NCBI RefSeq assembly: GCF_005404945.1
Contig: NZ_BJDG01000026.1
Coordinates: forward strand, 1 to 51,710
Direction: 5' to 3'
Length of the DNA stretch: 51,710 nt
Source: Lactiplantibacillus pingfangensis
GTDB lineage: Bacteria > Bacillota > Bacilli > Lactobacillales > Lactobacillaceae
Under the pieces are notes generated by a model. The model did not search any database. It saw only the letters and a list, made by a program, of their open reading frames with translations, and was not told the DNA's origin. Numbering within the stretch: the stretch's first letter is position 1; each line of letters begins with the position of its first letter. The translations under genes and the position numbers were made by a program. This document shows positions 43,373-51,710 of the stretch, piece by piece.

Positions 43373-43858
43373 ATGTTTAAACTATTTAAGAAAAATAAAA
43401 CAGAAGCTGTCGTGGCACCAGCTACGGGTCAATTGATTAAGATCGAATCAGTTTCAGATGATGTTTTCTCACAAAAAATGATGGGTGATGGGTTTGCTGT
43501 TGAACCGTCACATAATGATATTGTTTCGCCGGTAGCTGGAACGATTTCAACCGTCTTTCCAACGAAACATGCGATTGGGATTACTACTGATGAAGGTCTT
43601 GAAGTCTTAGTTCATATGGGGCTCGACACGGTTGAATTAAATGGCGAACCTTTCGAAATGCTCGTTAAGGCTGGCGAAAAAGTTGAACCAAACACCCCAC
43701 TTGCCATCATGGATTTAGACAAGGTTAAAGCCGGTGGTAAAGGAACAACCGTTGTTATTGTTTATACAAACATGGACAAGATTGATAGTGTTCCAACAGT
43801 TGAACCGCAATATGTTGATCATGGTGATTCAGTAGGCACATTAACTTATCAAAAGTAA
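43373..43858 (+). CDS. PTS EIIA, glucose type
   Basis: A 161-residue EIIA-Glc protein. Residues 12-60 hold VVAPATGQLIKIESV and IVSPVAGTIS, His66 in TKHAIGI and the phosphorylated His81 in LVHMGLDTVEL are present. It takes phosphate from HPr and should serve the EIICB at 35223, which has no EIIA of its own. I start at the ATG at 43373 after GGAGG; an in-frame start at 43355 lies before the ribosome binding site. A terminator follows, closing the alpha-glucoside locus. Confidence 0.94.
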   Translation: MFKLFKKNKTEAVVAPATGQLIKIESVSDDVFSQKMMGDGFAVEPSHNDIVSPVAGTISTVFPTKHAIGITTDEGLEVLVHMGLDTVELNGEPFEMLVKAGEKVEPNTPLAIMDLDKVKAGGKGTTVVIVYTNMDKIDSVPTVEPQYVDHGDSVGTLTYQK

Positions 43859-43880
43859 GATATGTCTAAATGATTAAGTG

Positions 43881-43913
43881 AAGGACCGGATGTCAGTCAT
43901 CTGGCCCTTTTTT
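43881..43913 (+). terminator. Rho-independent terminator after EIIA
   Basis: AAGGACCGGATG and CATCTGGCCCTT pair with small mismatches around a TCAGT loop, followed by T6. Confidence 0.8.
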
Positions 43914-43938
43914 AGATTGAAAGAGTGAGGCGATAATT

Positions 43939-45288
43939 ATGGCATTAACAGATTCAATGAGTACGGTTCTCGATGATCAAGGTATTCAGCAGTTACTTTC
44001 AGAAAGCGTGAAACTGCAGACCTGGTTAGATGTCGAAAGCGCTCTGGCAACTGCCCAAGCGGAGAATGGTTTAATTCCTAAGGCAGCGGCAATACAAATT
44101 AAGAAAAATGCTAAAGTTGAAAATTTAGATTTGACGAAAATGGCTGAAATTAAGCGCCAAGTTGGCCATGGTTTTGTGCCCTTTGTTAAAGTCTTTGTTC
44201 AAACTTGTGATTCGGAAAGTGGTAAGTATATTCACTATGGCGCGACGACTCAAAATATTCAGCAAAGTTCACAAAATATTATTTTGAAGCAGATTAATCA
44301 TAAGTTTTTGACCATGACAAAAACAATTTTGTTAAATTTAGCGATGTTAGCTGAAAATAATGCGGCGAGTGTCATGGCTGGTCGCACGCATGGTAAACAT
44401 GCGATTCCGATTACTTATGGTTATAAGGTTTCAACGTGGCTGTCTGACATGCTCATGAGTCTAGACCGCCTTGAACAATTGGAACCACGTGTATTTACCA
44501 TTATGATGGGAGGCGCAGTGGGTGCTTTTAACTCTGTGGGTGCAGTTGGTCCCAAGATTCAAGCACGAGTGGGGGAGTTGTTGGATATGCCGGTAATGAT
44601 GATTCCTTCACGGGCCATCCACACACCGCAGATTGAGTATATTAATGCGCTCGCTTTGTTAGCGAATAATTGTGAGACGATTGCTGAGGAGGTCTTTCAA
44701 ACTTCAATTGAAGAGTTCGGGGAAGTTTCTGAGCCATTTCAGAAGGGCACTATTGGGAGTTCCACGATGCCACATAAGATTAATCCTAAATTGTCTAAAG
44801 GTATCATTGCGAATGCGCAGAAGCTCTACTCGTTAACGCAAGTGGGTTACTACTCAAGTGCTCGGCCATTTGAAGCTGATAGTAGTTCTAATATGTTGTT
44901 CGATGGCCTACTGACTGAAGCCGTGGGGTTAATGCGTGAAATTTTGAGTCGCACGGTGGCACTAACCGAGACTTTGCAAGTGCATGTGTCGCGACTATAT
45001 GCAAATGCGACGATTAATCATGGTATTGATAACAGTGAATATATCATGATGACTTTAGCAAAAAAGATTGGTAAAGACCGTGCGCATACGATGGTCTATC
45101 AAATGGCAATTGATGCGGAGGTTAATCATAAATCGTATCAAGATATTTTATTGAAGAACGAGTTATTAGGCCAGATGTTTTCGAAGGATGAGCTTAATAA
45201 TTTACTAAAACCGGAAAACTACACGGGTTTATCTCAAGAACTCACCTTGAAGATGGTTAAAATAGTTCGGCAACGCTGTGCAAAGTAA
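43939..45288 (+). CDS. Fumarase/aspartase-superfamily lyase (PurB/PcaB-like)
   Basis: A 449-residue lyase with the three conserved regions of the superfamily: YIHYGATTQNIQQSS (about 97-111), AGRTHGKHAIPITYGYK (about 147-163) and the signature GSSTMPHKINP (273-283) with the catalytic Ser loop. The second region is closest to 3-carboxy-cis,cis-muconate cycloisomerase and some adenylosuccinate lyase relatives. These homotetrameric enzymes eliminate fumarate or a similar group. A housekeeping PurB would be in the purine operon, and no protocatechuate genes are here, so this is a paralogue of unknown substrate. It has a GTGAGGCG site, its own terminator on each side, and no operon partner. Confidence 0.85.
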   Translation: MALTDSMSTVLDDQGIQQLLSESVKLQTWLDVESALATAQAENGLIPKAAAIQIKKNAKVENLDLTKMAEIKRQVGHGFVPFVKVFVQTCDSESGKYIHYGATTQNIQQSSQNIILKQINHKFLTMTKTILLNLAMLAENNAASVMAGRTHGKHAIPITYGYKVSTWLSDMLMSLDRLEQLEPRVFTIMMGGAVGAFNSVGAVGPKIQARVGELLDMPVMMIPSRAIHTPQIEYINALALLANNCETIAEEVFQTSIEEFGEVSEPFQKGTIGSSTMPHKINPKLSKGIIANAQKLYSLTQVGYYSSARPFEADSSSNMLFDGLLTEAVGLMREILSRTVALTETLQVHVSRLYANATINHGIDNSEYIMMTLAKKIGKDRAHTMVYQMAIDAEVNHKSYQDILLKNELLGQMFSKDELNNLLKPENYTGLSQELTLKMVKIVRQRCAK

Positions 45289-45305
45289 GGTAAGGACAGT
45301 GAAAT

Positions 45306-45349
45306 TAAAAGGCTCACAACTGGGAAAAAGCCTAGTTGTGAGTCTTTAT
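45306..45349. terminator. Bidirectional terminator
   Basis: AAAGGCTCACAACTGGG and CCTAGTTGTGAGTCTTT form a long stem around AAAAAG. It ends the lyase gene and the convergent GntR gene. Confidence 0.88.
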
Positions 45350-45352
45350 TAA

Positions 45353-46072
45353 TCACCAATATTCACTGCGATGGACGTCAATCACGAATTTAGAATGATC
45401 TTCAATAAATTGTGATATGGAATATTCGAAAGCATCGCCTTTTTGGTCATAAGCGATTTGTTCGATGACTAATACTGGCGTACCAACTGTAACAGCCAAC
45501 GCTTGGCTACTTTCTTCGTTGGCTGCTTGTGCATAGACAACACGACGGGCATCAGTCATGAAGAGATTCTTTTTGATTCCGAGATAATCATAAATGGAAC
45601 CAGCCAAAATCTTTTTATCGAGTGGTGCAATCCGAGTTGGCATGATGGTATGTTCAAAGCTGTAATGTTTACCATTACGGAAACGGACACGTTTAATTTC
45701 GTAAACGGGCTCATTAGCAGCTATTCGTAAGTTTTTTTGTTCCGTTTCATCGGGGAGCCGTGCACTGAAAAGCAAAATTTTACTAGTGATTTTTTGATCC
45801 CGATGAGTATAGGTTGTGCCAATGGGGAGATCCAAGGGTAATAATTCACCGTTATTATTAGCAATTTGTGATCGAACAATGGTTCCGGAACCTTGCTGAC
45901 TGTAAATTAACCCTTCATCACTTAATAGTTGTAATGATTTGCGCAACGTTAAACGACTCACCTTATATTTATGAGCTAATGCTTCCTGAGTTGGCATTGC
46001 CATCCCAGCGCGATAATGGTTGCGTAAAATATCGCGTTTAATATCAGAATAAATTTCTTTATATCTATACAA
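45353..46072 (-). CDS. GntR-family (HutC/UTRA) transcriptional regulator
   Basis: A protein of about 239 residues. The winged HTH is near the N-terminus (YKEIYSDIKRDILRNHYRAGMAMPTQEALAHKYKVSRLTLRKSL), followed by the UTRA effector domain (KITSKILLFSARLPDETEQ, YEIKRVRF, YSFEHTIMP, SISQFIEDHSKFV). HutC-type regulators sense sugar phosphates or related ligands. I propose the TTG at 46072 as start: it lies nine bases after GGAG, and a -10-like TACAAT for the minus strand lies between it and the upstream ATG at 46138, which would leave that ATG outside the transcript. It is divergent from the mannoside operon and likely represses it via the TATATGTATACAAATATA-like palindrome at 46125-46142. Confidence 0.85.
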   Translation of the reverse strand: MYRYKEIYSDIKRDILRNHYRAGMAMPTQEALAHKYKVSRLTLRKSLQLLSDEGLIYSQQGSGTIVRSQIANNNGELLPLDLPIGTTYTHRDQKITSKILLFSARLPDETEQKNLRIAANEPVYEIKRVRFRNGKHYSFEHTIMPTRIAPLDKKILAGSIYDYLGIKKNLFMTDARRVVYAQAANEESSQALAVTVGTPVLVIEQIAYDQKGDAFEYSISQFIEDHSKFVIDVHRSEYW

Positions 46073-46187
46073 CTTATTTCGCTCCAATCGTCCTAGGTAA
46101 TAGTCATATTGTAGCATAACTAAATTATATGTATACAAATATAACGAAAATTATCTAAATTTGGCAATACAAATCTTTAAATTCTTC

Positions 46188-46239
46188 TTTACATCTACTC
46201 AATTCTTGCTATAATCAAAAGTGTTAGAAAACGCTTTCT
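46188..46239 (+). promoter_or_regulatory. Mannoside operon promoter with cre
   Basis: TTTACA (46188-46193) and TATAAT (46210-46215) are 16 bases apart. AGAAAACGCTTTCT (46226-46239), a cre-type palindrome, lies at the expected transcript start, giving catabolite repression by CcpA. Confidence 0.78.
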
Positions 46240-46270
46240 GAAAATACATTATAAAAAGGGGTAGCAGATT

Positions 46271-47623
46271 ATGGCCTTCAATGTCGAAAAGCTCCAAGAA
46301 CCGTTACTTAAAGCTTCTGGTTGGGTGCAACAAAATAGTATTTTGCAAGCAATTAAAAACGCTTTCATCATGACGATTCCTTTCTCAATCATTGGTTCTT
46401 TCTCCAATTTGATTAAGATGCAACTCGATGCCTGGATTAAAAGTGCTCATATTACCAATGTCTGGTTAACAAATACGAGTGAATTATTTGGTTACTTAAA
46501 TACTGCCACATTAGGGATTATTGGAATTATTGTCGTTTTGAGTTCGTCATATTCATATGCACGAGAACTAAAGAAGAAGTATCAAGATATCAACATATTC
46601 TTGGCTGTAATTTTGGCTTTGGCCGCTTACTTTGTAATGGTGCCTAAGAATATCAACTTTGCAGATCCTAAAGCTAAAGTGATTGAAGGCTTTGCGACGG
46701 GATTCTTCGATTATTCGGGGATGTTTACCGGTTTGATCGTTGGGATGATTTCCGTTTATATCTATGCACGGTTGAGTAAGAGCAAGATTACGATTAAAAT
46801 GCCTGACAGCGTCCCACAAAACATTTTCGATTCATTTGCGTCATTGATCCCAATTACTGGAGCTTTATTGATGTTTGGGATTGTTCGAATTATTATTCAA
46901 AGTTTAGGTTTCGTTTCATTAATTGAATTAATCTCTGAAGTTTTGATCAAGCCGCTTTTGACTGTTGGAACTGGGTTACCAGCTATTATTGTCGTCATTA
47001 TCGTGGAACAAATTCTGTGGTTCCTTGGCTTACACGGATTTAACATTGTTTGGGGCGTGATGTCAGCGTTCTGGTTGCCGGTCTTCCTACAAGATGTTGC
47101 TAAGTATGCGGCAACGCAAAGCTTTGCTGGCATTACGATTGCACCAAATACCATGACTAACGTTTATGCCATGATTGGTGGCTCTGGGGCAACCTTTGGA
47201 CTAATTATTGCCATGTTGATCTTTACCAAAAAAGGTGAAAAAGAGCGCGAAATTGCCAAATTAGGCTTTATTCCAGGTTGTTTTGGGATTAATGAACCGA
47301 TTATCTTTGGGTTACCCATTGTCTTGAATCCAATTATGTTTATCCCATGGCTAGTTGTACCGTTGATGAATGCGATTATTGCTTACACCGTCACTAAAAT
47401 TGGTTGGGTTGTGCCATTGGTTGTTCTGAACTCGGGTAATGAACCAATCTTCTTAAGTACTTGGATTCTAGGGGCGTTCCATACGAGTCCAGTTGTCTTG
47501 ACCTTGGTCCTAGTTATCTTAGATGTTTTACTTTACTCACCGTTTGTCATTTTAAATCAACGAAGCGAACGCGCCCAATTTGCAAAACAAGCTAAGGCTG
47601 CAGCGGCCGAAGATGCTGCTTAG
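46271..47623 (+). CDS. PTS EIIC, lactose/cellobiose family
   Basis: A 450-residue CelB-type EIIC with about ten membrane segments. VEKLQEPLLKASGWVQQNSILQAIKNAFIMTIPFSIIGS is the typical N-terminus, FLGLHGFNIVWGVMSAFW (about 255-272) and GFIPGCFGINEPIIFGLPIVLNP (about 334-356) are the conserved substrate and translocation regions. The C-terminus is Ala-rich (AKQAKAAAAEDAA). It would import a beta- or other disaccharide as its phosphate with separate EIIA and EIIB, but neither is encoded here. Linked alpha-mannosidases suggest a mannose-containing disaccharide or short oligosaccharide. Confidence 0.93.
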   Translation: MAFNVEKLQEPLLKASGWVQQNSILQAIKNAFIMTIPFSIIGSFSNLIKMQLDAWIKSAHITNVWLTNTSELFGYLNTATLGIIGIIVVLSSSYSYARELKKKYQDINIFLAVILALAAYFVMVPKNINFADPKAKVIEGFATGFFDYSGMFTGLIVGMISVYIYARLSKSKITIKMPDSVPQNIFDSFASLIPITGALLMFGIVRIIIQSLGFVSLIELISEVLIKPLLTVGTGLPAIIVVIIVEQILWFLGLHGFNIVWGVMSAFWLPVFLQDVAKYAATQSFAGITIAPNTMTNVYAMIGGSGATFGLIIAMLIFTKKGEKEREIAKLGFIPGCFGINEPIIFGLPIVLNPIMFIPWLVVPLMNAIIAYTVTKIGWVVPLVVLNSGNEPIFLSTWILGAFHTSPVVLTLVLVILDVLLYSPFVILNQRSERAQFAKQAKAAAAEDAA

Positions 47624-47648
47624 TCCTCGTTAGAAAGAGAGTCGACTT

Positions 47649-50270
47649 ATGAAAGAAGTTTCGGTAATTGCCCATACCCATTGGGATTTTGAATGGTACT
47701 TTACACGGCAAGATGCCCGTGTTCAATTTGCCTATCATATGGATGAAGTTTTACAGGCGTTAGCGACAAATCAACTTGATTATTATTTATTGGATGGTCA
47801 AATGGCGATTGTTGATGATTATTTGCAAACTGATCCCGAAAAAAGGTCAGCGATGACGAAGTTCATCACTGCCGGTCGTTTGTTTGTCGGGCCTTGGTAC
47901 ACGCAGATTGATGAACTAGTCACTTCTGGCGAATCAATTGTCCGAAATTTGCAACAAGGGATTGCATTGTCAGCATCGTTGGGCAAGACGATGCCGATTG
48001 GTTATTTGCCGGATTCATTTGGCCAAGGGCAAGATATGCCTAAGATTTACCGTGGTTTTGGCATTGATAAGGCCATCTTTTGGCGGGGCATGCCAGCGGA
48101 AAACTCTGCCCGTTATTTCTACTGGACTAGTGATGATGAGTCAAAAGTATTAGTGACGAATTTACGTAATGGTTATCCAGTGGGCGCTGAGTTAATGGAA
48201 TCAGATGACTACGTCTCATTGCTGCACAAAATCAGTTCAGATACTGAGGTCAGTCATTTAGCATTGCCGGTGGGTGGTGATCAGCGGCCAGTAGACTTCA
48301 ACTTAAAGCAACGGATCGCCGCTGCTAATACGGCCCAGTCTGAGTACCATTTACATGAAAGTACTTACCCAGAATATTTTGACGCGCTGTCAAAGGAAGC
48401 CGATTTGCCAACTTATCAAGGTGAGTTTGTCGATCCTAGCACGTCGAAAATTCATCGCGGCATTTACTCGTCACGGGCAGATTTAAAACAGTTGTATGAT
48501 CAGATTGAGCGTCTAATGACTTATGAAGTTGAACCATTGATGGCCATTGCCCAATACCATGGTATTGAAACGAAGCAGGGACTTGTCGCAGAGGTTTGGA
48601 AAGCAGTGGCCCGTGGACAAGCCCATGACTCTTCGGGTGGCTGTAACAGTGATGCCACCAATCAGGATATCTTCCATCGTGGCACGGTGGCACTACAATT
48701 AGCGACGTCCGTTAAAGCTTATTTATTGCGTAAGTTAAGCAGTCATATTGATGGTGATCTTGATCTGTTCTTCTGGAACGCTACAGCAAACGCTACGAAC
48801 ACTATCAAAACAGTCACGTTGGCGACGCGGGCGTCTAAATTTGAGTTAACTGATGAACAGGAAAATCCCGTTACATTTCAAGTTTTGAAACAAGTAACTG
48901 TTGATATGGCTACTTTGCGACATGATCGGTCAGCAATGAAACCTGATTTGTACTACGAGACAACGATTGCATTGCCAGTAACAATTGCAGCGACTGATTG
49001 GGCCGGCGCCAAAATTATTGAAGTTGCGGGAACCTTTGCTCAGTCAGCGGCAGTTGACTCAATTGAAAATGAATTTTATCAGCTTGTGGCTGATAAATCG
49101 GGGATCACCTTAATTGATAAGCGGACGCAGCAAACTTATGAAGACTTTTTAAAAGTAGAAGATAGCGGCGATGAGGGTGATACCTATGATTATTCACCTG
49201 CCTATCAAGATTGGCTTTTAAACCTTGATTTCAAACAAGCGGTTATTCATGGTACAACGGGAAAATATCATTCCCAACTAACCTTGACAGGAACGTGGCA
49301 GTTGCCAGCTGATTTATCGCAACGCGCTGAAAAAGTTCGTGAAACCGCTGTGCCATATCAGTTGACGTTAACTTTACAACATGCAAATGAAACGATTGGT
49401 TTCAAACTTGACCTTGATAATCAGGTGAAAGATCATCGATTACGGTTGTTAGTACAAACGAGTGTACAAGCTGAAAATAGCTATGCTGATACACCTTTTG
49501 GCGTGATTAAGCGTCCTGTGATTGATCCCCATTTAGCTGATTGGCGAGCGATTGGGTATCATGAAGAAACAACGGCCTTAAGACCAATGTTACATTTCGT
49601 CAATATTCATGATCAGAATAGTAGTTGGTCAGTGATTGGTTTAGGTGAAAAGGACTTTCAAGTAATTGGGCAGCATTATGATCAATTAGCCATTACGTTA
49701 CTTCGAGGGGTCGGTTTTCTAGGACGGCCGGATCTCATTCGTCGGCCGAGTGATGCGTCCGGGTTACAAACTAAGTATGTACCGACACCGGATAGTCAAT
49801 TATTAGGACCAATGAGTTTTAGGGGTGGGATCTGTCTTGATGAACAATTCGATCCGGCAACAATCCAACAGCGCCATCATGCGTTGTCTATTGGGACCAT
49901 GGCGTACCAGAATCAGACACTAGATCGGTTTACGAGTCCGATTCAATATTTCCAGATTAATGCGACTGCAGCGACGTTGACGCATTTACCATTATTACAG
50001 TTAACTGCACCAAAATTAGTCATTAGTTCATTAACGACGACACCAGATCAAACTGGATTAGTCTTACGGGTGTATAATCCAACTAAGAAATCACTAGCAA
50101 CACCTGGTAAGTTAACGCTTGGTCAAACGAGTGTTGTCAAACAGTTAAATTTAAATCATGTGGCGATTGATAATCTTGCTGATTGTGTGACCGACTTATC
50201 GTTAGCAGATTTTCGTCCAGGTGAAATTCGGACTTATGGCATTTATCCAGTTTCGTTCAACAATTGCTAA
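47649..50270 (+). CDS. GH38 alpha-mannosidase
   Basis: An 873-residue GH38 enzyme. The zinc-binding start is IAHTHWDFEWYF with His9, His11 and Asp13; GYLPDSFGQGQDMPKIYRGF carries the nucleophile candidate Asp122; WRGMPAENSARYFYW and the helical middle domain (AVARGQAHDSSGG, about 320-332, with another zinc His) follow; the C-terminal part is the beta-sandwich GH38C domain. No signal peptide is seen, so it acts in the cytoplasm, perhaps on mannosyl-phosphate disaccharides like E. coli MngB. It starts 26 bases after the EIIC gene and is followed by GH125, a pairing seen in bacterial N-glycan or mannan use. Confidence 0.95.
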   Translation: MKEVSVIAHTHWDFEWYFTRQDARVQFAYHMDEVLQALATNQLDYYLLDGQMAIVDDYLQTDPEKRSAMTKFITAGRLFVGPWYTQIDELVTSGESIVRNLQQGIALSASLGKTMPIGYLPDSFGQGQDMPKIYRGFGIDKAIFWRGMPAENSARYFYWTSDDESKVLVTNLRNGYPVGAELMESDDYVSLLHKISSDTEVSHLALPVGGDQRPVDFNLKQRIAAANTAQSEYHLHESTYPEYFDALSKEADLPTYQGEFVDPSTSKIHRGIYSSRADLKQLYDQIERLMTYEVEPLMAIAQYHGIETKQGLVAEVWKAVARGQAHDSSGGCNSDATNQDIFHRGTVALQLATSVKAYLLRKLSSHIDGDLDLFFWNATANATNTIKTVTLATRASKFELTDEQENPVTFQVLKQVTVDMATLRHDRSAMKPDLYYETTIALPVTIAATDWAGAKIIEVAGTFAQSAAVDSIENEFYQLVADKSGITLIDKRTQQTYEDFLKVEDSGDEGDTYDYSPAYQDWLLNLDFKQAVIHGTTGKYHSQLTLTGTWQLPADLSQRAEKVRETAVPYQLTLTLQHANETIGFKLDLDNQVKDHRLRLLVQTSVQAENSYADTPFGVIKRPVIDPHLADWRAIGYHEETTALRPMLHFVNIHDQNSSWSVIGLGEKDFQVIGQHYDQLAITLLRGVGFLGRPDLIRRPSDASGLQTKYVPTPDSQLLGPMSFRGGICLDEQFDPATIQQRHHALSIGTMAYQNQTLDRFTSPIQYFQINATAATLTHLPLLQLTAPKLVISSLTTTPDQTGLVLRVYNPTKKSLATPGKLTLGQTSVVKQLNLNHVAIDNLADCVTDLSLADFRPGEIRTYGIYPVSFNNC

Positions 50271-50272
50271 AA

Positions 50273-50308
50273 GTTAAAACACCCTGCCTAGTCGCAGGGT
50301 GTTTTAAC
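50273..50308 (+). terminator. Intercistronic hairpin between mannosidase genes
   Basis: GTTAAAACACCCTGC pairs perfectly with GCAGGGTGTTTTAAC around CTAGTC, but the 3' T run is only within the stem arm. It may reduce read-through into the GH125 gene. Confidence 0.65.
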
Positions 50309-50328
50309 TAAGAAGGAGATTAGTTAAA

Positions 50329-51603
50329 ATGGAGATTAAGTTAGCCGAAGTTATTAAAAAAGTGGAGGCTTATGCGGCCAACCAGACCCTACCGACGGCT
50401 CGAACTACTGAGTTATTTCGGAATTTATTGAGCGACGCGTTGGCAAAGGCCACTACGGCAGAATCTGATGGGACGTTTTTCGTTAAAACTGGTGACATTC
50501 CAGCGATGTGGCTACGAGATGCCACTTTTCAAGTGCTGCCTTATCTTAGCCTGACGCAAGCAGTGCCGGAATTAATCCCAGTGCTAGTTGGTGTGTTACG
50601 GCGTGAATTGCGCTATGTCCAACATGATCCATATGCCAATGCCTTTAATCAAACTGCGTCTGGCGCTCATTGGAGTGATGACGAGTCCAACATTCCGGTT
50701 TCAGATTTAGTTTGGGAACGAAAATTTGAAATTGATTCGCTATGCGCACCCCTGTTACTAGCGCTGAGATTATATGAAAGAACTGGTAGTTCTGATCATT
50801 TAGACGATGAGTTTTGGCAGACCTTAGCAATTATTATGACAGTCTTCGAAACCGAGCAGCATCATGACGCGTCATCGTATTATTTTAGCCGCGTTGACTG
50901 TCCGGCAAATGATACTTTAGCGAATGAAGGAAAAGGAACGCCCGTTAGTTATACCGGTATGATTTGGGACGGCTTCCGACCGAGTGATAATGTTTGTGAA
51001 TATGGTTATCATGTACCGTCCAATATGTTTGTCGTCGCAGTTTTGACGCGATTAGTGCCATTAATACCGGCCAGTTTTAAAATATTAAAGGACCGTGTTC
51101 AAGAGTTAGTGGCAACGATTAAGCAAGGTATTACGCGCTATGCAATGGTTACGTTGCCGAGTGGTCAAGTGGGTTACGCATACGAAGTTGATGGGCTAGG
51201 CCATCAAAAATTGATGGATGACGCTAATGTGCCAAGTTTGTTAGCTTTGCCGTTTATTGGTTATACAGATGTGGATGATGTCATCTATCAAAATACGCGA
51301 GAATTTATTCTTAGTCATCAGAATCCGTATTACTATCAAGGCAAAGTTTTGTCCGGAATTGGGAGTAATCACACGCCGGAAGCGTACGTTTGGCCAATTA
51401 GTCTGGCTATGGTGGGCCTGACTTCAACTGATCAAGCAACGAAGCTCACCCAATTAGAAAAGATTGCGACCACTGATAATACAACCGGTCAATGTCATGA
51501 GAGTGTTAGTGTGGACGATACGAGTCAATATACCCGGGATTGGTTCTCATGGGCAAATATGACGTATTGTGAGTTGGCGTTAGATATTTTGCATGGTGAA
51601 TAA
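50329..51603 (+). CDS. GH125 exo-alpha-1,6-mannosidase
   Basis: A 424-residue GH125 enzyme with the (alpha/alpha)6 fold. The family motif KTGDIPAMWLRDATFQV is at about 53-69, NAFNQTASGAHWSDDE near 104-119, GMIWDGFRPSDNVCEYGYHVPSNM near 209-232 and DDANVPSLLALPFIGY near 303-318. GH125 enzymes remove alpha-1,6-linked mannose with inversion. No signal peptide is present, so it is intracellular. It completes the operon with the EIIC and GH38 genes. AAGGAG lies before the ATG, after the intercistronic hairpin. Confidence 0.94.
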   Translation: MEIKLAEVIKKVEAYAANQTLPTARTTELFRNLLSDALAKATTAESDGTFFVKTGDIPAMWLRDATFQVLPYLSLTQAVPELIPVLVGVLRRELRYVQHDPYANAFNQTASGAHWSDDESNIPVSDLVWERKFEIDSLCAPLLLALRLYERTGSSDHLDDEFWQTLAIIMTVFETEQHHDASSYYFSRVDCPANDTLANEGKGTPVSYTGMIWDGFRPSDNVCEYGYHVPSNMFVVAVLTRLVPLIPASFKILKDRVQELVATIKQGITRYAMVTLPSGQVGYAYEVDGLGHQKLMDDANVPSLLALPFIGYTDVDDVIYQNTREFILSHQNPYYYQGKVLSGIGSNHTPEAYVWPISLAMVGLTSTDQATKLTQLEKIATTDNTTGQCHESVSVDDTSQYTRDWFSWANMTYCELALDILHGE

Positions 51604-51639
51604 TAGTAACGGCAAAAAGACCATCAGGGGACTCGGCGC

Positions 51640-51710
51640 GGCTCCGTGTCAAGTAGACAATCAAATAATTAAAATTGTTAAGCAATTTTCTTGAGGGCAT
51701 GATTCCGGTA
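51640..51710 (-). mobile_element. Possible end of an ISL3-type insertion sequence
   Basis: GGCTCCGTGTCAAGTAGACA from 51640 resembles the GGCTCTTTGTCA-type ends of ISL3-family elements. On the minus strand from 51710 the reading frame YRNHALKKIA followed by TAA (51678-51680) looks like the last residues of a transposase (the ISL3 C-terminal region often has a YRN segment). Only 71 bases are in the window, so the assignment is tentative. Confidence 0.35.

Overview
The window looks like chromosomal DNA of a low-GC lactic acid bacterium of the Lactiplantibacillus plantarum group. The phenolic acid decarboxylase/PadR/universal stress protein block, a bifunctional AdhE, the density of PTS operons, CcpA-type cre boxes, a T-box leader and IS30-type DNA all fit. 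From memory, the decarboxylase is very similar but not identical to the L. plantarum enzyme, so a close relative such as L. pentosus is possible; the species cannot be settled from the sequence alone. A perfect 16-bp parS site at 3395-3410 suggests that the left end lies in the origin-proximal part of the chromosome. The rest resembles the origin-proximal sugar ('lifestyle adaptation') region known from this group.

Layout. 1-3.4 kb: a DegV protein, a GNAT acetyltransferase, and an isoleucine-type T-box leader ahead of a 2-oxopentenoate-hydratase-like gene, ending in parS. 3.4-9.5 kb: padA/padR divergent pair, usp, an NRAMP manganese transporter, and adhE behind a Rex-like operator. 9.8-17.3 kb: a PTS operon with L-ascorbate-type lower-pathway enzymes (3-keto-L-gulonate-6-P decarboxylase, 3-epimerase, 4-epimerase), a fructose-type permease and a 6-phosphogluconate-dehydrogenase paralogue that lacks the catalytic glutamate; its PRD regulator is frameshifted. 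17.4-22.4 kb: a fructose-type PTS with a MalY-like C-S lyase and a PRD regulator. 22.5-33.3 kb: a LacI-regulated operon (isomerase, split transketolase, FGGY kinase, ribose-type ABC transporter, RbsD, RbsK) that best fits the transketolase route for D-apiose.

33.8-43.9 kb: an alpha-glucoside PTS locus with two closely related GH4 6-phospho-alpha-glucosidases, an EIICB, a separate EIIB, a histidine-less IIA-like protein, an EIIA, a beta-phosphoglucomutase-like HAD protein and an RpiR regulator. It is interrupted by an IS30-type element flanked by 13-bp direct repeats. 43.9-45.3 kb: a lone fumarase/aspartase-superfamily lyase. 45.3-51.6 kb: a GntR regulator divergent from a mannoside operon (orphan cellobiose-type EIIC, GH38 and GH125 alpha-mannosidases). 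The last bases look like the end of a second insertion sequence.

Several sugar operons share one layout: a promoter with a cre box in or just after it, a dedicated regulator, a transporter and a short pathway. The ascorbate-like and apiose-like pathways, and plausibly the others, would feed the phosphoketolase or glycolytic routes at xylulose-5-P or glucose-6-P. The most novel candidate is the 11.9-17.3 kb operon. I infer that it takes up a hexonate as its 6-phosphate, oxidises C3 without decarboxylation, and passes the 3-keto acid to the UlaD-like decarboxylase.
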